Assembly (NCBI GenBank): GCA_020633205.1
Contig: JACKEB010000018.1
Coordinates: 124,001 to 188,000, forward strand
From: Polyangiaceae bacterium
Lineage (GTDB): Bacteria; Myxococcota_A; Polyangia; Polyangiales; Polyangiaceae
Direction of reading: 5' to 3'
Length of the DNA stretch: 64,000 bases
In this document: positions 24,528 to 32,053 of the stretch, piece after piece
How positions within the stretch are numbered: position 1 is the stretch's first letter
Layout: each line of letters starts with the position of its first letter
Notes under the pieces: generated by a model
Seen by the model: only the letters and a program-made list of their open reading frames with translations
What the model was told of the DNA's origin: nothing
The model's database searches: none
Translations under genes and position numbers: made by a program

Positions 24528-25175
24528 CTACAGCGCGAGGCTGCCGCCAATAACCAGTGCGAGGCTTGTCTGGATCACATATCCGTCTCGCAGGTAAGAC
24601 TCCCCATTCGAGAACCGCCGCAGGCCAAACGCGCCTTCCAGCGCCAAGGTCAACGTGGTGAGTTGGCGGTCGGCCTGCCAGCTGACCACCGGGGCGGCGT
24701 GCACTTCCGTGCCCACTCCGAAGAGCGTCGAGTCACCGAGATCTCCAACCCGTGGTTCCCAGTTGATGGTGGGACCGAGTCCTAGGTAGACCCCCGCCTT
24801 GCTCCGCGGTCGCTCGAAGGTAGGACTGCGATACTCGAGGTCGATCGGATACCAGCTGAGTCGCGCCTCGAGGAGGATGCTGTTCAAGGTGCGTTCGCCC
24901 TGGAGTGTCGCGGAGTAGCCGGCTCCCATGCCGAGCTCGAAGCGCGGACTGAAGTCGATGCCGAACAGCATCCTGCCACCGACTAGCCACGGCGTTTGGT
25001 TGCGGTCACCCGAGTCGGGATAGAAGCCATCCTCGCCGCCCGCGCGCACCGAAACCAGCGGACTCGTCAGCGTCTCGAGGTGGAGCCGCGTGTGGAGCCC
25101 GCTTGGTAAGGGTCCCGGCGCTGGAATGAATACCGCTGCCGGAATCAACACGGAGGCGAGTAGCAGCTGCGGCAT
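24528..25175 (-). CDS. Outer-membrane beta-barrel-like protein
   Basis: 215 residues with a weak but plausible signal peptide (MPQLLLASVLIPAAVFIPAP). The remainder is rich in amphipathic beta strands with Tyr/Trp girdles (LEARLSWYPIDLEYRS, AGVYLGLGPTINWEP). No Cys. Likely a small outer-membrane barrel. Downstream of the TerB-like gene on the same strand, 77 bases apart. Confidence 0.6.
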   Translation of the reverse strand: MPQLLLASVLIPAAVFIPAPGPLPSGLHTRLHLETLTSPLVSVRAGGEDGFYPDSGDRNQTPWLVGGRMLFGIDFSPRFELGMGAGYSATLQGERTLNSILLEARLSWYPIDLEYRSPTFERPRSKAGVYLGLGPTINWEPRVGDLGDSTLFGVGTEVHAAPVVSWQADRQLTTLTLALEGAFGLRRFSNGESYLRDGYVIQTSLALVIGGSLAL

Positions 25176-25252
25176 TGGCTACGGATAGCACGCCGACTGC
25201 AGACGGGGCACGCCGCCTCACGCCAGCGTACCCCCTCCCCCCCGAACTCAAA

Positions 25253-25744
25253 TCAGTCTTCTTCGCCAGCGTCAGCGCGGCGCGCCTGGGCTTCCTTCAG
25301 GCGTTCACCGATGATGCGACGTAGCGCGGGCAGGTCGTAGCGGCTCGGGCGGTCGCCTTCTTCCAGGTGGGCCACTTCTTGCGCGATTGAATCCGCGTGG
25401 AAGCGAGGTCGCTCGGGGATCTTGAGTGCATCGCCCAGCTTCGCGAGAGCTTCGGTCTCCGCGTCCGCGACCACACCATCGAGTCGCGTCATCCAGGACG
25501 CCACGGCATAGACGAACAGGCGATCTTCCTTGTTGAGATTTCCGCGATCGATCACCCCGATGTCCACCGGGTTCTTCGTGGCCTCTTCGATCTCCGCAAT
25601 TTCGTCTAGATCCAGGCCCTCTTCGATGGCGGTACGCACGATGGCGTCCGCCTCCTCACCATCGAGTTGCCCGTCGGCCCACCCGATGGCGGCCAAGGCG
25701 ATGAATACGTCGCGTCCCAATCGCGGCTTCTCGTCCATGCTCAA
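25253..25744 (-). CDS. TerB-like (tellurite-resistance-B fold) protein
   Basis: 163 residues, all helical. The pattern FIALAAIGWADGQLDGEEADAIV with repeated acidic turns (WADGQLDGEE and LDGVVADAE) fits the TerB/DUF533 fold, which uses acidic residues to bind metal. Conserved proteins of this type are common in stress and membrane-surveillance contexts. No terC, terD or terE nearby, so tellurite resistance is not implied. Acidic Asp/Glu tail. Confidence 0.7.
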   Translation of the reverse strand: MSMDEKPRLGRDVFIALAAIGWADGQLDGEEADAIVRTAIEEGLDLDEIAEIEEATKNPVDIGVIDRGNLNKEDRLFVYAVASWMTRLDGVVADAETEALAKLGDALKIPERPRFHADSIAQEVAHLEEGDRPSRYDLPALRRIIGERLKEAQARRADAGEED

Positions 25745-25872
25745 CTCCTAGCTAGCCCTCGTCCGAGCAGCGACCAAATCGCGCTCGATCTTGGCTGAAA
25801 CCCTACACCGCCTGGGGGACCTTTGGGTATCTCATCTTGCTGCGGCAGCAGCATTTGCGAAAAGCCCGCAGT

Positions 25873-25932
25873 GCCGCCTTGCTGCTCATGTCGCCGCCTT
25901 GCTGCTCATGTCGCCGCCTTGCTGCTCATGTC
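25873..25932. repeat. 20-bp tandem repeat, three copies
   Basis: Unit GCCGCCTTGCTGCTCATGTC at 25873, 25893 and 25913, perfect, followed by decayed partial copies to about 25960 (GCCGCCGTGTC, GCCGCATGTC). Lies in the 226-bp gap between the genes at 25744 and 25971. Period 20 does not keep a frame. No gene is visible in the gap. Confidence 0.9.
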
Positions 25933-25970
25933 GCCGCCGTGTCGCCGCATGTCGCCGCAGGTGGCTAGGG

Positions 25971-26996
25971 CTAGCTGCGTAGTCGAGCGACCAGGTCTGC
26001 GTCCTCCAAGAGCTCTGCCAGACGCTCGGCGCGCTCCAGCAGTTTTTGAGCATGGGCGGTGCTTGCCGCAGACTCCGCCTCGATCCTCGCTTGTAGCTTG
26101 AGCGCCATCACACGAAAGCGCACGAGCCCGCCGTCACCCGCGTGTTGCTCTGCGAGCCGCGCGAGACCGAGCGCCTTGGTATGCCAGCCCAGACGCCACG
26201 CGCAGTACGCCAGGCCGTTGCATTTCCGGAAGGCAACGAATGGCATGAACGGTTCGTCTGGGATCGACTCAAAGAGGCGTCGCGCCTCCGCAATCGCCTC
26301 CGCAGGTTGGGGATGGGGGGAGGTGAGGTGATAGGCCCGCTGGGAGATCCAGCGCGCGTGATACGACAGGCGGTCATCTTCGCTCAGCCAAGCATCACCG
26401 AGCAGCGCGCCCGCTTCGTCCAGCGTGGACGCAGCACCGCGGCGGTCTCCCATATCCGTTTGAAGCTTCGCCCTCACCAACATCAGCTCGAGCAAGCACG
26501 CTTCACCCGCCAGCGCTGCGGTGCCTTCAGCCATTTCCAAGCGGGCCAGCGCCGAAGTCAGCTCACCCATGCGCAGCATCACCGACGCAAACCCGATGTG
26601 AATCCACGCCGCGATGCGCGTCTCGGAGACCGGCGGCTTGTCCCAAGAGCTGAGCTGTTGCCAGCGCACGCTGGTGGGCAGATCCGCGAACCGGCTGTGG
26701 TATTGCCCCATCCAGCGAGCCCAGTGCTCGAGGGCGGCGGGGATGCCAAAGTAGCGTGTCAACCAGCGCCCGTATTGGCCGCCAGGGCGATGCTCCCTTT
26801 TGGCCAGGCGGCGTAGCCCCTTTTCGACCGCTCCAATATCCGTGGGGATATTGTCCTCGTCGCGCCCGCGGCGCAACAACTCGTCGCTCAAGTTGGTCCA
26901 CCCGCCCAGGTCTTGGACCCACGCGAGGACTACGCTCTCCCAGCTGAGTCCAAGGGGCGGGCGAGGGTCAGCGTGTCCGGAATCGTGTCCTGGCAT
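25971..26996 (-). CDS. TPR-like hypothetical protein
   Basis: 341 residues, no signal peptide. N-terminal part (SWESVVLAWVQDLGGWTNLSDELLRRG) may be a small helical DNA- or protein-binding segment; the C-terminal two thirds consist of helix pairs resembling tetratricopeptide repeats (ALARLEMAEGTAALAGEACLL, ALGLARLAEQHAGDGGLVRF). Similar cytoplasmic TPR regulators occur in myxobacteria. Its start is 29 bases from that of the divergent exonuclease gene. Function unknown. Confidence 0.7.
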   Translation of the reverse strand: MPGHDSGHADPRPPLGLSWESVVLAWVQDLGGWTNLSDELLRRGRDEDNIPTDIGAVEKGLRRLAKREHRPGGQYGRWLTRYFGIPAALEHWARWMGQYHSRFADLPTSVRWQQLSSWDKPPVSETRIAAWIHIGFASVMLRMGELTSALARLEMAEGTAALAGEACLLELMLVRAKLQTDMGDRRGAASTLDEAGALLGDAWLSEDDRLSYHARWISQRAYHLTSPHPQPAEAIAEARRLFESIPDEPFMPFVAFRKCNGLAYCAWRLGWHTKALGLARLAEQHAGDGGLVRFRVMALKLQARIEAESAASTAHAQKLLERAERLAELLEDADLVARLRS

Positions 26997-27025
26997 GGAG
27001 GGGTTCGCTGGAGTGTAATCCAGTC

Positions 27026-27544
27026 ATGACTTACGTGTGTGTGGATGTAGAAGCCGACGGGCCGATCCCTGGCGACTACTCGATGATTTGCTTTGGCGCG
27101 GTGGTGGTTCGACCGGGCTTGAAGGACACTTTCTACGGGCGAATGTGCCCGATTTCGGAGTGGTGGAAGCCCGAGGCCCTGAAGGTCTCCGGCTTCTCGC
27201 GGGAGGAGACGCTGGCGTTTCCACAGCCAGCGGCCGTGATGGAGGAGTTCGCCGCATGGCTCGACAGCATCTCCCGCGGCAGGGTGCTCTTCGTGTCGGA
27301 CAACAACGGCTTCGACTGGTCGTTCATCAACTGGTACTTCCACCACTTTTTGGGGACCAATCCCTTCGGGTTCAGCTCCCAGAACTTGGGCTCCCTGTAC
27401 AAGGGCCTGGTGCGCGACACGTTTCAGAACTTCAAGCACCTGCGTAGGACGCGCCATTCGCACCACCCCGTGGATGACGCGCGCGGAAACGCCGAAGCAT
27501 TGCTGGAGATGGCGCGCATGGGGTTGAAGATCCGCTTGGGCTAG
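27026..27544 (+). CDS. DEDDh-type 3'-5' exonuclease (RNase T/DnaQ-like)
   Basis: 172 residues, a single exonuclease domain. Exo I: CVDVEADGP (Asp7, Glu9). Exo II: SDNNGFDWSFINWY with its Asp. Exo III: HSHHPVDDARGNAEAL with the general-base His and last Asp, so all four metal ligands and the His of the DEDDh group are present. Small stand-alone members include oligoribonuclease, RNase T and phage-type trimmers. Substrate not predictable from sequence. Confidence 0.85.
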   Translation: MTYVCVDVEADGPIPGDYSMICFGAVVVRPGLKDTFYGRMCPISEWWKPEALKVSGFSREETLAFPQPAAVMEEFAAWLDSISRGRVLFVSDNNGFDWSFINWYFHHFLGTNPFGFSSQNLGSLYKGLVRDTFQNFKHLRRTRHSHHPVDDARGNAEALLEMARMGLKIRLG

Positions 27545-27703
27545 TCTGCGCGCTTCAGACGCACACACCCCACTACGGGCTCGCACACCTCAAAAAGACC
27601 ACAGTCGTGATACTGCGACAGGTGAGCTCCAACCAACGAATGCGTCCGACGTTGGCGATTTGGATGGCAACGCTACGAAGGCTCGCGCCAAGGAGGGAAT
27701 GGA

Positions 27704-28063
27704 ATGCAAGACGCGGTCGACACGGCTTACGAACCCCGGGGGGGGCTAGTGAGGGTCAGTCGTGATGGCAGCTGGTTCGTCACTGCAGAGGGGGAAACCG
27801 TCTCGTTGGTACACCGCCGCAACCTACGCTTGCTGCTGCAAGCGATGATCTTGCGGCGGGCGGAGCGACCGGGAGAGGCGATGAGTGTCGACGAGGTGTT
27901 CGCTCACGGTTGGCCGGGAGAGCGCGTGGCCGTTGGGGCACAGAATCGCGTCTACGTTGCCCTGAGTACGCTGCGGAAGTTGGGGCTGCGGGGAGTCATC
28001 GAGCGCTCCCGTGAGGGGTATCTGATCCGGCCCGGTGCGTCCTTGGCGATTGAGGGCAGCTAG
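27704..28063 (+). CDS. Stand-alone winged-helix protein (OmpR-type DNA-binding fold)
   Basis: 119 residues with a very good ribosome site AGGAGG at 27691-27696. The C-terminal 80 residues fit the Trans_Reg_C winged helix: MSVDEVFAHGWPGERV, the recognition region AQNRVYVALSTLRKLG and the wing IERSREGYLIRPG. No receiver domain. Such receiver-less proteins in myxobacteria are usually local transcription factors. Target unknown; the short lipoprotein ORF just downstream is a candidate. Confidence 0.8.
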   Translation: MQDAVDTAYEPRGGLVRVSRDGSWFVTAEGETVSLVHRRNLRLLLQAMILRRAERPGEAMSVDEVFAHGWPGERVAVGAQNRVYVALSTLRKLGLRGVIERSREGYLIRPGASLAIEGS

Positions 28064-28147
28064 CGATTCCGTTTTACCTTCCGTCGTCCTCGCGTGTCGA
28101 AAGACAGCAGCGCAGTTTTGCGCCGCTTGGCTTGCGACAGGTAGTGG

Positions 28148-28294
28148 ATGATCCGTTTAGAACGACTTGGCGTGGTGAGCGCGTGTCTCGCGCTCATCGC
28201 TTGTGATTCTGGAGGTTCGACGTCCTTCGGCGGCGCAGGAGCGCTTACCTTGCTGCAACACTCCCTGGAGACACGTGGAGCGCCCGAAGGGTAA
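28148..28294 (+). CDS. Short lipoprotein ORF, possibly truncated
   Basis: 48 codons: MIRLERLGVVSACLALIACDSGGS shows a complete signal peptide and lipobox LIAC followed by Asp and Gly/Ser, exactly like the longer lipoproteins in this window. It ends after HSLETRGAPEG. A weak site AGGTAG lies 5 bases upstream. Either a small lipoprotein or a gene that lost its C-terminal body. The bases from 28295 to 28349 hold nothing else I can support. Confidence 0.5.
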   Translation: MIRLERLGVVSACLALIACDSGGSTSFGGAGALTLLQHSLETRGAPEG

Positions 28295-28349
28295 AAGGCG
28301 GCGTTCAACTTTCTCGCGCCGCAGTGCAGAGAAGCATCTTGCGAGGCCG

Positions 28350-28613
28350 CTACAAGTAGGCGAGCGCGCCCGAGGGGAGCGCAACGCTCAGGCACCACAG
28401 CCAAGCGCGACCCGCGCTGTGACTGCGCCAGACCCAACACAGCGCGCCGACCCAAAGCACGAGCAGCGCCAAGAAACCTATGGAGAACCGGGTCTCCAAC
28501 GCAAAGGGGAGGCGACGAGCAAGGGCAACGCTTGCGAAGAACGCTCCTGGTAGCGTGCCGACGAGCGCCGCAGCCACGTGCGCGGTGCCGAGCAGCTTCG
28601 CTCGGCGACTCAT
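28350..28613 (-). CDS. DUF3649-like small inner-membrane protein
   Basis: 87 residues from the ATG at 28613, which overlaps the stop of the DUF3325 gene (ATGA), showing translational coupling. Two to three membrane helices; the pattern SVALARRLPFALETRFSIGFLALLVLWVGALCWVW and SAGRAWLWCL fits DUF3649, a small protein encoded beside TonB-dependent siderophore receptors and PepSY reductases. Last gene of the iron-uptake operon. Confidence 0.6.
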   Translation of the reverse strand: MSRRAKLLGTAHVAAALVGTLPGAFFASVALARRLPFALETRFSIGFLALLVLWVGALCWVWRSHSAGRAWLWCLSVALPSGALAYL

Positions 28614-28942
28614 GGGCCTGCGACCGTTACGAGCATGAGGGCGGTCACGGCGGAGAGATAGGCGCTCCCCCAGAGCGCTCGCGGGAATAAGGGTCGAAGC
28701 GTTACGACCAGTGTGCCGCTCAAGCAGCACGCCACGCCGCACACCAAGGAAGCGATGAGTGTGCCCAGCTGTTGCCGCGCGGCGACGAACGCCAACGCCA
28801 ACAGCAGGAACGCCAACCAGCGCAGGCCTCGCTTGCCCTTCGCCCCCAGTCGTCGCTTGAACAACGGGAGCTCCCCCCGATGGGCAGCGTGGAGGGAGGC
28901 GACCGCCGCGTACGTGCCCAAAATGCCAGCAACCTCAGACAT
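28610..28942 (-). CDS. DUF3325-like inner-membrane protein
   Basis: 110 residues with three to four helices (ILGTYAAVASLHAAHRGEL, WLAFLLLALAFVAARQ, LIASLVCGVACCLSGTLVV). DUF3325 proteins accompany PepSY-type siderophore reductases such as PiuB/FoxB in proteobacteria. Start overlaps the end of the PepSY gene by 8 bases, so the two are coupled. Function of the family is not established beyond iron-uptake context. Confidence 0.72.
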   Translation of the reverse strand: MSEVAGILGTYAAVASLHAAHRGELPLFKRRLGAKGKRGLRWLAFLLLALAFVAARQQLGTLIASLVCGVACCLSGTLVVTLRPLFPRALWGSAYLSAVTALMLVTVAGP

Positions 28943-30515
28943 TTTCTGCCTCCGTCGCCAACGGACTTACCGTGTGGGAAACTTCGCTTGCTCGCGTCTC
29001 CCTCTGCGCTCGATACAGCGCAGCGGCGAGTGCGCACAGGGCCGTACCCGCCGCGAGTAGACCGCTGTCCACAGCGACCACCGCAGCAGAGGACCGAGCA
29101 CCGAACAAGCCCGCGGAGGAGATCCCGAGCGCGGCGACCGGAGTTAGCGCGCTGGCGACCCCGGCCAGTGCGAGCTGCCGCCACCACAGCCGCTGCAGCT
29201 CCCGAGCAACCAGCGCCCAGATCACACACACGAGCAAGCTGATGAAGAAGCTGGCCTCCTCCCACTTGCCGCGACCGCTGAGACTCAGTGGAAGCAAGCG
29301 GCTCGACAAGAACATCGCCCCGAGCGCGACCCACGTGCCCGCACCGATGCCTAGCGTGAGTCTACGCAACGCGCGGTTGCCGCGGCTCGACTCGCGCTTC
29401 TCTCGCCGTGAGAGCCAGACCCAGTTCCCTGTGAGGAAGGCGCCGCAACTGGCGAGCGCTAGCGCAAAGTACAGGAACTTGAGCGGGAGACCGCCGAACT
29501 CAGCGTAGTGGAGCGTTTGCACCCAACCCCGCGTCGCACCGGCGCTGCCTTGAGAGCTCGGCATCTGACTCGCGATGACTTCGCCGTTGGTTGAGTCGAC
29601 CCGCAGCATGCCGTGAGCTTTTGGCGGACCGTCTACGTGCCCCCAAACATCGAAGTAGCCCCCAACGTGGCCGATACGGTGCAGTCGCACCACTTCAGGC
29701 TTGAGCTCTGGAGCGTGTCGCTTGCTTTCCTCGAGGACACCCGCGATCGAAGTTCGCTTGGTCGGGGCACCAGCGGGACCACTGGGATCGGGTTCGACAC
29801 CCAACGCGACGCGCTGGGCCTGCTGCGGATCTCCAGCAAACACGGGGCCAACGAAGCCTTGAACCAACAGCGGTCCCAACACCAACAGCGCGCCCGTGTA
29901 GCCAAATACCAGCTGAAACGGTAGCCCCATCACCCCGAGGACCTTGTGTAGGTCGGACCAGAATACCCTCGGCTTAGTATCCGGGCGGAATTGGTGAAAC
30001 TGGCGGACGACGTCCTTCAGGTGGATCAAGAAGCCGCTCACCAGGCTGACGAGCAACGCGACCCCGAGTACACCCGCAACGTAGTAAAGCCAGCGCCCCA
30101 CCGCCTCGTGCCAAAGGAAGTGGATCAGATACAGGAACTCGGCTACCCGGCTGCGCTGAGCGACCAGCTCTCCTGTCTTGGGTTGGATGAAGTAGCTGTG
30201 CCACTTTCCAGATGCGTCCTGATAGCTGATCTGTGCGGCTTCGTGAGGTCCTGGTGGGGCGAACCAGAGTTCATCGGGCGCGTCTTTCAGCTGCGCCTCC
30301 GCGCGCGAAAGGCTCCACTCGGCATCGGGCGAAGGGTGGTTGAACGCCGTGCCTTGCAGCTGCGCCAACGGTTCCTGCCATGTCTCGAGCTCGTGGTGGA
30401 ACAGCGTCAGCGCACCTGCGATGAACATCACGTAGAGCACGAGCGACGCGACCACGCCGCTCCAGGTGTGGAGCTCGAAGTAGCGCAGGTATGCGTGCTT
30501 GGTGAGCTTGGCCAC
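28935..30515 (-). CDS. PepSY-associated membrane protein (siderophore-reductase-like)
   Basis: 526 residues. Opens LRYFELHTWSGVVASLVLYV, typical of PepSY_TM proteins; four early helices with conserved His in LFHHELETW, LIHFLWHEAVG and SGFLIHLKDV (probable haem ligands), a PepSY-like periplasmic region, LHKVLGVMGLPFQLVFGYTGALL, then four extra C-terminal helices. Known relatives (PiuB, FoxB, XusC) reduce ferric siderophores or move iron across the inner membrane. Second gene of a Fur-controlled operon, 5 bases after the lipoprotein. Confidence 0.88.
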   Translation of the reverse strand: MAKLTKHAYLRYFELHTWSGVVASLVLYVMFIAGALTLFHHELETWQEPLAQLQGTAFNHPSPDAEWSLSRAEAQLKDAPDELWFAPPGPHEAAQISYQDASGKWHSYFIQPKTGELVAQRSRVAEFLYLIHFLWHEAVGRWLYYVAGVLGVALLVSLVSGFLIHLKDVVRQFHQFRPDTKPRVFWSDLHKVLGVMGLPFQLVFGYTGALLVLGPLLVQGFVGPVFAGDPQQAQRVALGVEPDPSGPAGAPTKRTSIAGVLEESKRHAPELKPEVVRLHRIGHVGGYFDVWGHVDGPPKAHGMLRVDSTNGEVIASQMPSSQGSAGATRGWVQTLHYAEFGGLPLKFLYFALALASCGAFLTGNWVWLSRREKRESSRGNRALRRLTLGIGAGTWVALGAMFLSSRLLPLSLSGRGKWEEASFFISLLVCVIWALVARELQRLWWRQLALAGVASALTPVAALGISSAGLFGARSSAAVVAVDSGLLAAGTALCALAAALYRAQRETRASEVSHTVSPLATEAENV

Positions 30516-30520
30516 CGCCG

Positions 30521-31735
30521 TTACTTGCTCAGGTCGAAGAGACCGTAGAAGTAGCCGTCCATGGTGAAGCGCTTCGTGGCGGTGTTCGCGACCGGATCGA
30601 CTTCGAAGACCTCAGACGTGCCGCCGTCGGGGCTCTCGCCGGAGTACAGGCGACCTTGGAAGGGCACCGCGCCGAAGCCGATGGCCGCGAACGGAGCGCC
30701 TTGAACCTCCTTCGCCACCGGAGGGTCACCCAGCTCGATGCGCCACTCCTTGTGGGCGGGAACGCTCCAAAAGCCGAAGTCGATCGGCTCCACACCATCA
30801 GGCAGCTCGTCTGGGTAGAACATCTTGGCGAACGCGACGCCGCTGGCATCGTCGAGACCTTCCAGCTCCGAGATCGACTGCAGCCCTCCCGTCAGCGACG
30901 GGATGGTGTAAAAATAGTCAGCATCAAAGTCGGTTTGCCCTGGGGAAATTCTCAGGATGCAGTTGTCCGGCGCACTGGTACCGGCTGCGTTCGCAAACAT
31001 CTGGATCGAGTAGTTGCGTCCGTCACCCATCACGTATCCGTAGCCCGCCTGATCGAATACGATGCGGCCACCGCTCGCGCAGCGGTCGTCTTCGGCGACA
31101 GCGACGACCTTGCCCTGCTTCGGGTCGACGATGGTCAATGAGACCGTCGGTCGAATCTTGCCTTCGTCCCAGTTCGCCCAGCGGCCAGGGATGTACACCA
31201 AGCCGTTGTGAGCGGTCGTCGTCCACACCTCGAGGTCCAGACCTGGCTGTACCAGGTGCCCAAGATCCACCTCGCCAGTGATCTCGAGGGTCGTTGGGTT
31301 CCAGATCACCGCGATGGCCTGTCCGCTGAGGACCGAGACCGCGGTGGACTCGTCGACGTACGCGTTCCCGTAGTCGATGGCCGACGCTCCCTGATTGAGC
31401 AGGCTGAGGCGACCCGACTCGCGAATCACTCCCTCACTGTCTGCGGTGTAACGGATCCAAGTGGGCTCTTCCGCCAGTCCTACGAAGAGCGAGCCACCAC
31501 CAGCCATGACGACCCCGTTTCCGGGCATCTCGATGGCGCGCTCGTTGGTGATGTGGCCCTCGAGCTCTGAGATGGTCTGGACGTAGGTGTTGCGATTGCC
31601 GTCTGCGTCGATCACGACTGACGCCAGCGCGTAGCTGCTGGCTCCGCCGCTGGAGGAAACGTCATCGCTTCCACAGCTCAGGACCAACAGTGAGGAGAGA
31701 GCCACTAGGGGGATCACGGACAAATGACGGCGCAC
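30521..31735 (-). CDS. Surface lipoprotein, DUF4374/XusB-like beta-propeller
   Basis: 404 residues from the GTG at 31735, which has AAGGAG 6 bases upstream; earlier starts lack it. Lipobox LVLSC (Cys21). The body is a run of beta-propeller-like blades (WIRYTADSEGVIRESGRLSLL, AIAVIWNPTTLEITGEVDLG, TIVDPKQGKVVAVAEDD). Position first in an operon with a PepSY protein and opposite a TonB receptor matches XusB, the DUF4374 lipoprotein of Bacteroides that holds catecholate xenosiderophores at the surface. Sequence similarity to DUF4374 is suggestive by eye only. Fur boxes precede it. Confidence 0.72.
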   Translation of the reverse strand: MRRHLSVIPLVALSSLLVLSCGSDDVSSSGGASSYALASVVIDADGNRNTYVQTISELEGHITNERAIEMPGNGVVMAGGGSLFVGLAEEPTWIRYTADSEGVIRESGRLSLLNQGASAIDYGNAYVDESTAVSVLSGQAIAVIWNPTTLEITGEVDLGHLVQPGLDLEVWTTTAHNGLVYIPGRWANWDEGKIRPTVSLTIVDPKQGKVVAVAEDDRCASGGRIVFDQAGYGYVMGDGRNYSIQMFANAAGTSAPDNCILRISPGQTDFDADYFYTIPSLTGGLQSISELEGLDDASGVAFAKMFYPDELPDGVEPIDFGFWSVPAHKEWRIELGDPPVAKEVQGAPFAAIGFGAVPFQGRLYSGESPDGGTSEVFEVDPVANTATKRFTMDGYFYGLFDLSK

Positions 31736-31770
31736 GGACGACTCCTTCGGTGGCCACACCACCGGCTCAG

Positions 31771-31789
31771 GAAAACGATAATCATTTCC
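31771..31789 (-). promoter_or_regulatory. Fur box 1
   Basis: GAAAACGATAATCATTTCC matches the 19-bp consensus GATAATGATAATCATTATC at 15 positions. It lies 36 bases upstream of the lipoprotein start on the minus strand, suited to block that operon when iron is plentiful. Confidence 0.85.
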
Positions 31790-31803
31790 AGTTGCCCGGG
31801 ACG

Positions 31804-31815
31804 TTTGGGGGTGAG
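31804..31815 (+). repeat. TTTGGGGGTGAG motif, copy 3 (between Fur boxes)
   Basis: Exact copy of the recurrent 12-mer, within the divergent control region of the iron island. Confidence 0.7.
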
Positions 31816-31865
31816 GGCACCCAAATCTCCCAAGCAAACGCGTCGCTAGCCTAGCTGGATAAAAT

Positions 31866-31884
31866 GAAAATGAAAATCATTTTC
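31866..31884 (+). promoter_or_regulatory. Fur box 2
   Basis: GAAAATGAAAATCATTTTC matches the Fur consensus at 16 of 19 positions and sits in a longer AT-rich palindrome (31861-31889) that could bind two dimers. Upstream of the receptor gene. The leader from here to the receptor start at 32054 includes a 20-codon frame at 31972-32034 with an AAGG site, which may be a leader peptide. Confidence 0.88.
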
Positions 31885-32053
31885 ATTTTGGAGGGCTCAC
31901 TGGTAGAGGCAGCGTCTGCTGGGACCCTCCCCGCGCCGTCCCTCGCGGCGCCGCTTCGAAAAGGTCTGGATATGCGAACCTCGCTTCGTGCTGACATTTC
32001 TGTATGGATTTTATCGGCGATCCGCACTCGCTGACCGCAAGGAACCTTTCCGC

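Noticed and set aside
25873..25932. Possible CRISPR array
   Set aside because: Repeats are directly adjacent with no spacers and only 20 bases long.
28060..28455. Minus-strand frame of 131 codons after the winged-helix gene
   Set aside because: Composition is irregular, it overlaps the coupled DUF3649-like gene in another frame, and no domain is seen.
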